A stretch of 33,341 nucleotides of DNA, from contig JANQEU010000019.1 in the NCBI GenBank assembly GCA_028278225.1, positions 1-33,341 on the forward strand, in the 5' to 3' direction. The notes below the pieces were generated by a model. The model did not search any database, was not told the DNA's origin, and worked only from the letters and a program-made list of their open reading frames with translations. The stretch is from Cyclobacteriaceae bacterium (lineage in GTDB: Bacteria > Bacteroidota > Bacteroidia > Cytophagales > Cyclobacteriaceae). Of this stretch, positions 25,877 to 33,341 are shown one piece after another; the first letter of the stretch is position 1, and every line of letters starts with the position of its first letter. A program made the translations under genes and the position numbers.

Positions 25877-26953
25877 ATGAGAAATCTAATAATCATTAGC
25901 TGTCTCTTTACCATTACCAGTTGTCATAATAATAAAGGCAATACCCTCCTAACTCCGGTCGACATAAATGATGGAATTACTGTATCGACTATTAAAAAAC
26001 ATGAAATTAACGAAGAAATACTCAATGAGATTAATGCAGATATTTACAATGGAATGTACGGGAATATTCACAGTCTTCTTATTATGAAGGATGATGAATT
26101 GATCGTGGAACAGTACTACAATGAAGGAGAAAGAGACGAAATTCACTTTTTAGCATCCGTTACCAAAGGTTTTGTAGCAATACTTGTCGGCATTGCTATG
26201 GATCAGGGATATATTGATTCTTTGAATCAACCAATGCTTAATTATTTTCCAGACTACAAGGAGACAGAAAAGGATAAGCGTAAACATAAGGTTACCATTG
26301 AACATCTGCTTACCATGACTTCTGGCTTTGAATGGGACGAATTGACGCTACCCTTTACTGACCCGAACAATGATGGCGTACGTATGGATGGGGCTGATGA
26401 TTTACTTGATGCCTCTCTTAGGTTAGACATGGACACGCTTCCAGGTACAAAATATGTCTATTGTGGCCCTAATGACATCATCTTAGGTGAAATTATTAAA
26501 GTAGCTACAAAACAGAATATTGAGGAATTTGCTGTAAAAAACCTGTTTGAACCTTTGCAGATTAACAAATACCGATGGAGTTCAAGAAATGGTGTTTACC
26601 GTACTGGCGGAGGATTGTGGATGAAATCCAGGGACATGCTGAAATTTGGACAATTGCTGCTGAATGATGGTAATATTGGAGAAACAAACCTAATTTCAAA
26701 AAATTGGATTGATAAAACATTTACTCCATACATTGAAATAGCAAAACCTTTTCATATGGGGTATCAATGGAGGAGCATAATATCGAAAAATGGAATTCAC
26801 ACTAATTTTGTAAGCGGTAATGGAGGTCAATTAATTGTTATATTTCATGAATTGAATATGGTTTTAGTTGTAACAGCAGATAACAGAGGTGAGAAACATC
26901 CGCTGGGTCCCTTAGTTGAGAGAGTTGAAAACATTACGACTAACAGAATATAA
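25877..26953 (+). CDS. Cassette 5: lipoprotein serine hydrolase (NylB-like)
   Basis: A 358-aa beta-lactamase-fold serine hydrolase, distinct from the cassette 3 protein. Lipobox TITSC (Cys16). Ser94-x-x-Lys97 (SVTK) is intact. The usual Tyr-x-Asn is replaced by Tyr195-Cys-Gly in YVYCGPND, and the third box reads SGNGGQ. Both features resemble the 6-aminohexanoate-dimer hydrolase branch (NylB), which favours esterase or amidase activity over beta-lactam hydrolysis. It starts 19 bases after the core, which is typical cassette spacing. Confidence 0.88.
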   Translation: MRNLIIISCLFTITSCHNNKGNTLLTPVDINDGITVSTIKKHEINEEILNEINADIYNGMYGNIHSLLIMKDDELIVEQYYNEGERDEIHFLASVTKGFVAILVGIAMDQGYIDSLNQPMLNYFPDYKETEKDKRKHKVTIEHLLTMTSGFEWDELTLPFTDPNNDGVRMDGADDLLDASLRLDMDTLPGTKYVYCGPNDIILGEIIKVATKQNIEEFAVKNLFEPLQINKYRWSSRNGVYRTGGGLWMKSRDMLKFGQLLLNDGNIGETNLISKNWIDKTFTPYIEIAKPFHMGYQWRSIISKNGIHTNFVSGNGGQLIVIFHELNMVLVVTADNRGEKHPLGPLVERVENITTNRI

Positions 26954-26960
26954 AAACAAC

Positions 26961-27027
26961 ACCTAACACGGTATATGAAATCATAGCACCCTTCGGGATG
27001 CTACGCTTCATATACTAAACGTTAGAT
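26961..27027 (+). other. Compact canonical attC site of cassette 5
   Basis: The clearest attC in the array, 67 bases. ACCTAAC (26961-26967) fits RYYYAAC exactly and GTTAGAT (27021-27027) fits GTTRRRY exactly. Inner arms GTATATGAA (26971-26979) and TTCATATAC (27007-27015) pair perfectly, and the tip is TAGCA/TGCTA around CCC-TTCG-GG. The left arm AACACCTAAC complements the start of its own cassette at 9 of 10 bases. Confidence 0.88.
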
Positions 27028-27055
27028 TTAATTGCCTCCGAAAACAAGGACAATC

Positions 27056-29473
27056 ATGTTGAAAAATTACATTAGGACATTATTTAGAAATCTTAAGCGT
27101 AATGCTCTATTTTCAGCAATTAATATTGCAGGTCTTGCGATAAGCATGTCGGTTGGAGTTTTGGTGATCATTCTATTTTCTGAGCTACAATCATTTGATG
27201 ATTTCCATGCTAACAAAGACAAGATCTACAGGGTACATTCCACACAAAATGTAAGAGGTAGTGATGTTCATTATTCTACTTCTTCGATATACATTGGAAA
27301 TCAAATCGAAAGTCAAGTCCCTGGTGTTGAAAAAGTACTGATCATGCGCCAGCTGAGAGCTCAACCTGTACTCCAAAATGCCGAAAGGGCCATCCCAGTC
27401 CAAGGGTTTTATGCGTCAGAATCTTTTTTTGACGTCTTCTCATTCAAACTTAAAAAAGGAAACCCTCAAACTTCATTAACAGAGCCGAATAGCATTGTAT
27501 TGACAGAATCTGCTTCAGAGAAGCTATTTGGGGACGAGGATCCACTTGGTAAGGTACTGACGGTCCAGGGATACAAAGATGTTGAATCCGTAATGGTAAC
27601 AGGAGTTGTTGAAGATCCTCCGATAAATTCCCATATCCGTTTTGAAGCACTTTACTCGCTCAAAACGATAGAACAACAAATAGCGAGTCTACGGAACAAC
27701 TTCCACGACAGACCATGGGATGTCTCATACAACTACGTATATGTCGTTTTACAAGAAGGTGTCGACAAAAAGGACATTGAGGCCACATTGACCAAAATAA
27801 TGGCTGACTACAATTCGACTACCACCGGTCCTACCAGCCATTCCCTGCAATCCCTCAAAAGTTTGGTCACTGACAATATTTACTCGAATTCCTCCGGTGC
27901 AACAATATCAAATATAAAGGTCCGGGTAATAGTTGGCCTCACTATCATTGTCCTCCTTTCAGCATGTTTCAATTACACTAATCTATCATTAGCACGTGCC
28001 TTGAGACGGTCAAAGGAAGTCAGTATTCGAAAGGCAATCGGAGCAAATCGCTTGCAAATATTTACTCAGTTTTTACTGGAAGCGGTATTATTTTCAATGA
28101 TCGCTTTAGTCATCGGCTTTGGATTTTTCGCTTTGATAAGACCCGAATTTTTAAGCTTGCCTGGTTCCACATCTCAGGGGTATCAGATTTTTACATTGAA
28201 CATTCATTACTCCTACCTGTTTTACTTCCTTTTCTTTGCAATTGTTGTGGGTTGTTGTGCTGGTTTGCTTCCGGCTCTTTTTCTTTCAAAACTTAAGACG
28301 AATACAGTACTGAAAGGTGCAACTGAAATCAGGTTGTTCACAGGTGTAAATCTCAGGCGGTTTTTAATCACTTTTCAATTTGCCATGTCTGTTGGTCTTA
28401 TCATGTGTGCGCTACTGGTGTACAAGCAATACAAGTTTGCATTGAATTACGACCTGGGTTTCAAAACGGAAAATATCGTGAATATCCGAATTCGGGGAGA
28501 CTATATCAATGTCCTGGAAAAGGAATATGAACGACTCTCCGGGATTCAGGGAACCTCAAAATCCCATATTCCAATGGGAGTCCGTTATGGAATGATTGGA
28601 TTTAGTATTTCAGAAGACAAGATGGATTCCGTTTTCCATTTATTTAATGAGATCGACGAAAAATACCTGGATATGCACCAGTACCAATTTTTAGCTGGAA
28701 GAGGGTTTTCAAAATCACTCAAAGAAAATGAAACTTCCAGGTATGTTGTAGTCAATGAATCTTTTCTAAAGGAATTAAAACTTGGATCTCCGGAATCGGC
28801 CATTGGAAAAAATATTTGGCGCAATGGGGCGAGGTATGAGATTCTGGGTGTGGTGAAAGACTTTATTCATAGTGATCTTACTGCAGTACCTCATAATTCA
28901 TTTGCTTTTTTCCAACCATCAAGTGCAGACAGCTATCAATTTCTGGGAGTGAAGATTGCGAGCAATGACTTGCTCAGTACTATGGAAAAGCTCGAAGCAA
29001 CTTACCAAGAATTAGATGCTGCTTATCCATTTGATGGTGTTTTCTACGAAGACCAAATCGCCAGGATTTATGAACAACATCTGGCAACATATAAGATTGT
29101 GACTTTTCTGGCTTTCTTAGCAATTACAATTTCAACTTTGGGACTGTTAGGAATGGCAGTTTTTACTAAAGAAAGTCGACTGAAAGAAGTCTCGATCCGT
29201 AAAGTTTTAGGGGCCAGCACCGGAAACATAATGTTACTGCTTTCTCGCGGATTTTTGCTACTGATAGCTATAGCCGGACTTTGTGCCATTCCTGTTACGC
29301 TCTATATTGTAGATAGTATGATTCTCAATGAATTAGCTCATAGAGTCAACATCGGTTTATTAGAAATTCTATCCGGATTTTCCATAGTGTTGCTTATTGG
29401 AACACTGACTGTCTTTTGGCAAACGCATGAGGCCGCCGTTCAAAATCCGATTAATACGCTGCGAACAGAATAA
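27056..29473 (+). CDS. Cassette 6: FtsX/MacB-type ABC transporter permease
   Basis: An 805-aa permease of the Bacteroidota MacB-like family. Layout: one N-terminal helix (NALFSAINIAGLAISMSVGV), a periplasmic MacB core domain, an FtsX helix bundle with EVSIRKAIGA, a second periplasmic domain, and a second bundle with EVSIRKVLGA near the C terminus. Such proteins work with an ATPase subunit to extrude peptides or antibiotics or to transmit force across the envelope. No ATPase gene is in the cassette or window. Start placed at 27056 because AAGGA (27046-27050) precedes it and MLKNYIRTLFRNLKRN is the standard family beginning. At 2.4 kb it is a large cassette gene. Confidence 0.9.
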   Translation: MLKNYIRTLFRNLKRNALFSAINIAGLAISMSVGVLVIILFSELQSFDDFHANKDKIYRVHSTQNVRGSDVHYSTSSIYIGNQIESQVPGVEKVLIMRQLRAQPVLQNAERAIPVQGFYASESFFDVFSFKLKKGNPQTSLTEPNSIVLTESASEKLFGDEDPLGKVLTVQGYKDVESVMVTGVVEDPPINSHIRFEALYSLKTIEQQIASLRNNFHDRPWDVSYNYVYVVLQEGVDKKDIEATLTKIMADYNSTTTGPTSHSLQSLKSLVTDNIYSNSSGATISNIKVRVIVGLTIIVLLSACFNYTNLSLARALRRSKEVSIRKAIGANRLQIFTQFLLEAVLFSMIALVIGFGFFALIRPEFLSLPGSTSQGYQIFTLNIHYSYLFYFLFFAIVVGCCAGLLPALFLSKLKTNTVLKGATEIRLFTGVNLRRFLITFQFAMSVGLIMCALLVYKQYKFALNYDLGFKTENIVNIRIRGDYINVLEKEYERLSGIQGTSKSHIPMGVRYGMIGFSISEDKMDSVFHLFNEIDEKYLDMHQYQFLAGRGFSKSLKENETSRYVVVNESFLKELKLGSPESAIGKNIWRNGARYEILGVVKDFIHSDLTAVPHNSFAFFQPSSADSYQFLGVKIASNDLLSTMEKLEATYQELDAAYPFDGVFYEDQIARIYEQHLATYKIVTFLAFLAITISTLGLLGMAVFTKESRLKEVSIRKVLGASTGNIMLLLSRGFLLLIAIAGLCAIPVTLYIVDSMILNELAHRVNIGLLEILSGFSIVLLIGTLTVFWQTHEAAVQNPINTLRTE

Positions 29474-29496
29474 ATATGGTCTGAATAAGCAATTGA

Positions 29497-29741
29497 CGGC
29501 AACAAAATCTACCATCCGCTATAGGCCATCCATCACCGGGCAATCTGAAAAACTTAAATTCAAACAGGCCACTCACCCACACCTCCGGAACCAGAACCGA
29601 TCTGTTGTGGCAATGAGGTACATCTGAGCACATCGCCAGAAAATCTCCAAAGATGATACTTTGATGCTTAGGTGTGGGTTCCTTAACTTAGTCGGAGTTT
29701 AGAAGCTGTGGGATGGGCGCCCCATAGCTTTGTCGTTGTGC
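29497..29741 (+). other. Long attC-like site of cassette 6
   Basis: 245 bases from CGGCAAC (29497-29503) to core GTTGTGC (29735-29741). Paired segments include GCTAT plus CCATCC at the left against GGATGG plus ATAGC at the right, and a perfect inner pair ACCCACACCT / AGGTGTGGGT around 29575-29680. The outer seven-base arm is degenerate. It is not clearly homologous to the sites of cassettes 3 and 4. Confidence 0.6.
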
Positions 29742-29757
29742 ACCATAATGCTCTAAA

Positions 29758-31032
29758 ATGAGAGTTCTACTTACACTTTTAATTTGCACTCTAATAAGCT
29801 GCTCAACTGAAAGCAACAAATCAGAAACTTGGACGGTAGCCAGGCAGCCTGCCGAATTTGAAAAACTGGATGCTGTTTGGCTGATTTGGCCTCCTACCGA
29901 ACACAAAAATGGAGAGTCTGTTCGGGATGTAACTCTATCCGTCATTGAATCACTAATCACCGACCTGAACGTTATCATAACTTGTGGCGATAGCCAACTT
30001 TGTGACGAAACAAGGGAAGTTTTGAATTTACGATTTAAAGAATCTCAAAACCTGACAATACAGGAAATTCCTTCTGTGGAGATATGGGCAAGAGATATGG
30101 GGCCGACTTTTGTAGAAACAAGTGATGGTAAAATGGCCATTGCAGATTTCAATTTCAATGCATGGGGCTATACGGATACACTGAATGTTGACACGAAAAC
30201 AGAGGAAATGTATGATACCCGTGTGGCAGATCTGCTAAATATTCCAGTTATTTCCACTTCAATGATAAGCGAAGGGGGCAATCGTGAAGTCAACGGGAAA
30301 GGTACCTTGATGGTAACAGAAAGTGTTGAGCAAGGTCGAAATCCACACCTATCCAAGGAACAAATGGAAAATGAATACAAACGACTTTTAGGAGTGGAAA
30401 AAGTCATTTGGCTCAGCCAGGGACTTGTAGAAGACAGCCATACTTTTCTTGGTCCCCTTAAACGGGCTGATGGTTCTGATGCCTATACCGTGGTTACAAC
30501 CAATGGTCATATTGATGAATTTGCTCGCTTTATAAATGATTCCACAGTTTTGCTGGCACAAGTGGATAGTTCTGACTTTGATGATCCCATAGCCTACGAA
30601 AGTCACCTGAGAATGGAAGAAAATTATCAAATCCTACTTGACGAAACAGATCAGGAAGGTGATCCTTTCCACATAATAAGAATGCCACTACCAAAGGCTA
30701 TGTTTACTGAAATGGCACCAGGTGATTACGTATATGATTATATCCAAACACTGGATTATCAGGATGGTACAACCTTCCCAAAAGGTGATACCATTACCGT
30801 AATTGCAGCTGCCAGTTATTTGAACTTCTTAATCACGAACTCAGTGGTGATAGGGCAGAAATATTGGCGTGAAGGTATGGATGAAGAAGTTAGATTAAGA
30901 GACGAAAATGCTAAAAACATTTTGGAATCAGTCTTTCCAACAAGAAAGGTAATTATGCTTGATGCGCTTGCAGTTAATCTGGGAGGGGGAGGCATTCATT
31001 GCTTTTCAATGCAACAACCAAAAATTGAATAA
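29758..31032 (+). CDS. Cassette 7: lipoprotein agmatine/peptidylarginine deiminase family protein
   Basis: A 424-aa member of the PPAD/agmatine deiminase family (guanidino-group modifying enzymes). The lipobox TLISC (Cys15) indicates an envelope lipoprotein, unlike the usual cytosolic agmatine deiminase. Active-site elements: RDMGP (112-116), EGGN (172-175), GHIDEF with catalytic His251, and nucleophile Cys415 in GGGGIHCFSMQQP. It would convert agmatine, or peptidyl- or free arginine, to the citrulline form with ammonia release; the export signal suggests an external substrate. It starts 17 bases after the core and its stop is seven bases before the attC. Confidence 0.92.
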   Translation: MRVLLTLLICTLISCSTESNKSETWTVARQPAEFEKLDAVWLIWPPTEHKNGESVRDVTLSVIESLITDLNVIITCGDSQLCDETREVLNLRFKESQNLTIQEIPSVEIWARDMGPTFVETSDGKMAIADFNFNAWGYTDTLNVDTKTEEMYDTRVADLLNIPVISTSMISEGGNREVNGKGTLMVTESVEQGRNPHLSKEQMENEYKRLLGVEKVIWLSQGLVEDSHTFLGPLKRADGSDAYTVVTTNGHIDEFARFINDSTVLLAQVDSSDFDDPIAYESHLRMEENYQILLDETDQEGDPFHIIRMPLPKAMFTEMAPGDYVYDYIQTLDYQDGTTFPKGDTITVIAAASYLNFLITNSVVIGQKYWREGMDEEVRLRDENAKNILESVFPTRKVIMLDALAVNLGGGGIHCFSMQQPKIE

Positions 31033-31039
31033 AAACGAT

Positions 31040-31156
31040 GCACAACAAACACTAAAATGAATATGCAAACTGAGCCTTTTGATAGGATAATGCAAGCTGG
31101 AAACCTCAGTGCTTTTTACAACCGGGGCTCATACTCATTTCAGTCGGGCGTTATGC
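31040..31156 (+). other. attC-like site of cassette 7
   Basis: 117 bases from GCACAAC (31040-31046) to core GTTATGC (31150-31156). GATGCACAAC (31037-31046) complements the start of its own cassette at 9 of 10 bases. Inner arms CTAAAATGAATATG and CATACTCATTTCAG pair imperfectly, and GAGCC pairs with GGCTC. It is homologous to the site of cassette 2. Confidence 0.78.
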
Positions 31157-31175
31157 TCAATTGATCTACGGGACG

Positions 31176-31616
31176 ATGAGTAGAGACCAAGACATAAGGA
31201 AGAAAGTCGTTCGTGATTATATCGAACAAATCATTAACACTGGAAACACCAGTCGCATTTCTGATTATATCTCATCTGATTACACAGAAGAATACAACGG
31301 TGAACGCTACGAGGTTGGAGTCGAAGGAGCAATCAGCCACATTCTTGGAGTTCGAAAGACATACCCTGATCTAAAACTAACCATTGACAAACAGATCTGT
31401 GAAGGCGATTGGGTAGCTACCTATTATGTAATGGAAGGAACTCATGAAGGCGAGTGGATGGGAATTGAGCCGACCAATAAAAAAATCAAGATTTATGGAG
31501 TGAACCTTGACAAAGTAACTATCAACAAAATAGTTGAACACAGTGGGGCGGCAAATCTTTTGGAACCGTTAATGAATATTGATGCTATTGAAATTAAAAA
31601 GAGAAATAAAAACTGA
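31176..31616 (+). CDS. Cassette 8: SnoaL-like / ester cyclase family protein
   Basis: A 146-aa single-domain protein of the SnoaL-like (NTF2-fold) type: VRDYIEQIINTGNTSRISDYI, then YEVGVEGAISHILGVRKTYPDLKLTI, then VATYYVMEGTHEGEWMGIEPTNKKI. These are small alpha+beta cone proteins, often annotated as ester cyclases; the substrate is unknown. I prefer the ATG at 31176 over a TTG at 31161. No signal peptide. The TGA stop overlaps the left arm of the following attC. Confidence 0.85.
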   Translation: MSRDQDIRKKVVRDYIEQIINTGNTSRISDYISSDYTEEYNGERYEVGVEGAISHILGVRKTYPDLKLTIDKQICEGDWVATYYVMEGTHEGEWMGIEPTNKKIKIYGVNLDKVTINKIVEHSGAANLLEPLMNIDAIEIKKRNKN

Positions 31617-31632
31617 GTACAACATATGTTGA
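31615..31632 (+). other. attC half-site of cassette 8
   Basis: GAGTACAAC (31615-31623) complements the cassette's start GTTATGCTC at 7 of 9 bases. It continues into the palindrome CAACATATGTTG and then GA, after which the IS end begins at 31633. The right half is not seen. Confidence 0.65.
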
Positions 31633-33335
31633 TGTTGCGCAACCCTGCCCCACTGAATAGAGTACTGAACTAGAACACAACCATAAGGTTATAAGGGAAA
31701 ATAATCTATTCTACCATTTTTTGGGTATGAAATGGTGGTAATGGGCCAATCAGGCTGGATAAAAACAAATTAAGGCTTTGAATGAACGAAGTAATGACAT
31801 CAGAGGCCTCTCCAAACTGAGTCCTCACTGTTTTGGATTCAAACTTCAGATACTTTTTCAGATTGTAAGCTATGGCCGCCATCATGAACTGTTTGTTGGC
31901 ATTGTGGATACCTTTTGTAGTGACCTTGCCCATAGCAAGGTACTGAGTAAGTACTCCGAATACTGGTTCTATGGTTGCCTGTCTTTTGGTTTTCAGGTAT
32001 TGACCTTTACGACCATTTAGCCTGGAAATGGCCCGCTCATATTCATCCATGTAATGAGTAATGGTGATCCTTTTCTCCCAACTCTTCCGGATGCAGATAG
32101 AAGCTATCGGACAGCCTCTGCAATCGGCTCGTTTAGTCCGATAGATACGTTTGAGGTTGGTCTTTTCTTCGGTGATTTTGTGAAAGGTCAGTTGTTTTCC
32201 TTGTGGGCATAACCAATAGTCTGCGTCCTTGTGATAGGTAAAACCATCAGGTCCGCCTTTGTAAGTGCCGTGAGGAGGTATGTAGGCGCTAAGCCCTCGT
32301 TGTTCCATGTCTGCATAGTTTTCTCCACTTGAATAACCTGCATCGGCCAGCACGTTTTCCATCTCCAGTTCATATCTTCTTAACCTCCTTTGCAGTTTAT
32401 CAACAATCCCAATCAAACTTCTACTGTCATGTTTGTCAGCATAATCGGCTTCCATCGAAGTGATCACGTGGTGAGCTGTGTCAACTGACATCTGAGCATG
32501 GTAGTTCAGCTTTCTGGCTTTTCCGGGTTTTACCGAAATCCTTGCATCAGGATCTGTAGGGCTGTAATGGGTCTTGTTTGAGGTGTACTTTGCTCCTTTG
32601 CTTTTGGCGCCTGGACGATTGTCTTGTTTACGATTCCAGTTCTCATTCCGTCTCTCGATCTCCTTAAGTTCTTTATCGGTTGCCTTCAGCTTCCGCTGGT
32701 CTCGCGAAGCTTTGTTCTCTTTTGGCTGCTTATCAACTTTACTCATGGCACGAACTTTACGCAAGTGCTCTTCCAGTTCATCTTCAGGTACTTTCAACTC
32801 CAAACTCTCCATGGAAGCATTGGCTTTGACAGGTGCTGAATCGATCGCTTGAGTCTTGCCACTCACCATGCCTTTCTCTACACACATGTTGAGGACTTTT
32901 TCAAAGAGTTGTTCGAATAACGTATCAGGAAACAAATCCCTGGTTCGGCTGATGGTTGAGTGCCAGGGAAGTTCATCATCGATGTCATGATCGATGAAGT
33001 AGAGGATATCTAATCGCATGGATGCATGTTGGATCAACTGACGGTCGCTAATGATATTTTCCAAGTACCCTACCAGACATAACTTAAAGAACACCACTGG
33101 ATCGATACTTTTCTGACCGCATGTACCATAATATTTTTCGGTTTCCTTATACAAAAAGTGTAAGTCCAGAACCGACTTAAGTCTGCGATAGAAATTGTCC
33201 TCAGGAACTCGCTCGGCCAGATTGAAATTGTTGAACAACTTGGGTTGATAACGCTTTTTGCCTTGCATGTTTCAATTTAACAGAGCTATATGCAATATAA
33301 AATGACCTAAGTCAGGTTTTTACAGTTGTGCAACA
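31633..33335 (-). mobile_element. Intact IS1182-type insertion sequence
   Basis: About 1.70 kb. The ends are TGTTGCGCAACC (31633-31644) and, on the opposite strand, TGTTGCACAAC (33335-33325), an inverted repeat with 10 of 11 matches. One transposase gene fills the interior. The left end interrupts an attC-like site at the same position as the remnant at 21099. A target duplication cannot be judged because only six bases follow the right end. Confidence 0.82.
31706..33268 (-). CDS. IS1182-family transposase
   Basis: A full-length 520-aa DDE transposase. The N-terminal domain (KKRYQPKLFNNFNLAERVPE, FFKLCLVGYLENIISDRQL) precedes the catalytic domain, with the DDE triad likely Asp143 (AIDSAPVKA), Asp309 (VLADAGYSS) and Glu434 (ATIEPVFG). 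A lysine- and asparagine-rich insert lies at about 170-235. Cysteines at 354, 383, 386 and 392 form a zinc-finger-like set. No frameshift or stop interrupts it, so it is probably functional. Confidence 0.94.
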   Translation of the reverse strand: MQGKKRYQPKLFNNFNLAERVPEDNFYRRLKSVLDLHFLYKETEKYYGTCGQKSIDPVVFFKLCLVGYLENIISDRQLIQHASMRLDILYFIDHDIDDELPWHSTISRTRDLFPDTLFEQLFEKVLNMCVEKGMVSGKTQAIDSAPVKANASMESLELKVPEDELEEHLRKVRAMSKVDKQPKENKASRDQRKLKATDKELKEIERRNENWNRKQDNRPGAKSKGAKYTSNKTHYSPTDPDARISVKPGKARKLNYHAQMSVDTAHHVITSMEADYADKHDSRSLIGIVDKLQRRLRRYELEMENVLADAGYSSGENYADMEQRGLSAYIPPHGTYKGGPDGFTYHKDADYWLCPQGKQLTFHKITEEKTNLKRIYRTKRADCRGCPIASICIRKSWEKRITITHYMDEYERAISRLNGRKGQYLKTKRQATIEPVFGVLTQYLAMGKVTTKGIHNANKQFMMAAIAYNLKKYLKFESKTVRTQFGEASDVITSFIQSLNLFLSSLIGPLPPFHTQKMVE

Positions 33336-33341
33336 GGCACA

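Larger units (their letters stand above)
20302..31632 (+). mobile_element. Integron-like cassette array with eight cassettes
   Basis: Each module is: GTT core, 15-40 bases, one gene, inverted-repeat attC-like site, next GTT core. Cores are at 20302, 21782, 22624, 24166, 25852, 27021, 29735 and 31150. Cassette starts match the reverse complement of their own attC starts in five of eight modules: cassette 1 9/9, cassette 2 10/10, cassette 5 9/10, cassette 7 9/10, cassette 8 7/9. Seven of eight genes share one orientation. The region looks richer in AT than the flanking metabolic genes. Known integrons have these properties; assignment of this locus to them is my inference. The end is interrupted by an IS, so more cassettes may follow. 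Confidence 0.8.

Noticed and set aside
22666-26953. Antibiotic-resistance beta-lactamases in cassettes 3 and 5
   Set aside because: Both have the fold and SxxK, but the other boxes (HSG, YCG, GNGG) fit general serine hydrolases and NylB-like enzymes; resistance is unsupported.
27032-27055. Upstream TTG start for the permease
   Set aside because: The ATG at 27056 has an AAGGA site and the standard family N terminus.

Overview
The window reads as chromosome of a Bacteroidota bacterium, probably a marine or soil Cytophagales-like lineage. Pointers are a FISUMP-domain protein, a DUF6090-type membrane protein, a Bacteroidota-style IS1182 transposase, many periplasmic lipoproteins and twin-arginine enzymes, and promoter candidates of the TAnnTTTG type. 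The species is not identifiable from sequence alone. No rRNA or tRNA genes were seen.

Positions 1-20154 are ordinary metabolic chromosome. First come 854 bases of non-coding repeats. A minus-strand group follows: GNAT acetyltransferase, a two-subunit Mo/Fe-S oxidoreductase and a succinate-semialdehyde-type dehydrogenase. A plus-strand block holds a sodium:solute symporter coupled to myo-inositol oxygenase, then 2-oxoacid:ferredoxin oxidoreductase KorA-KorB. A long minus-strand run encodes exported or membrane proteins: FISUMP protein, DUF4956 protein, M24 and M1 peptidases, a TAT-exported Gfo/Idh/MocA oxidoreductase, DoxX and a START-domain protein. A plus-strand TAT-exported glycosylasparaginase closes this part.

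Positions 20211-31632 differ in character: visibly more AT-rich, one gene per module, with structured repeats between genes. I interpret this as an integron. There are two near-identical copies of an integrase 3' end followed by a palindromic attI-like site (20217-20308 and 21691-21788). Beyond them lie eight cassettes, each with one gene, each starting just after a GTT core and ending in an inverted-repeat attC-like site. In five of the eight, the first 9-10 bases of the cassette are the reverse complement of the start of its own attC (7-10 matches), the signature expected of cassettes that circularise. Cargo: a two-TM unknown protein (reversed), a DUF6090 protein, two lipoprotein serine hydrolases, a wholly unrecognised 449-aa protein, a large FtsX/MacB-type permease, a lipoprotein agmatine/peptidylarginine deiminase and a SnoaL-like protein. 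The only integrase sequence present is broken, so the array looks immobile unless an integrase is supplied elsewhere.

Two IS1182-type elements, one a 3' remnant (21099-21372) and one intact (31633-33335), sit in the same orientation at the same position inside two different attC sites. This suggests the IS targets attC or its palindrome. The window ends six bases past the intact IS, so the array may continue beyond it.
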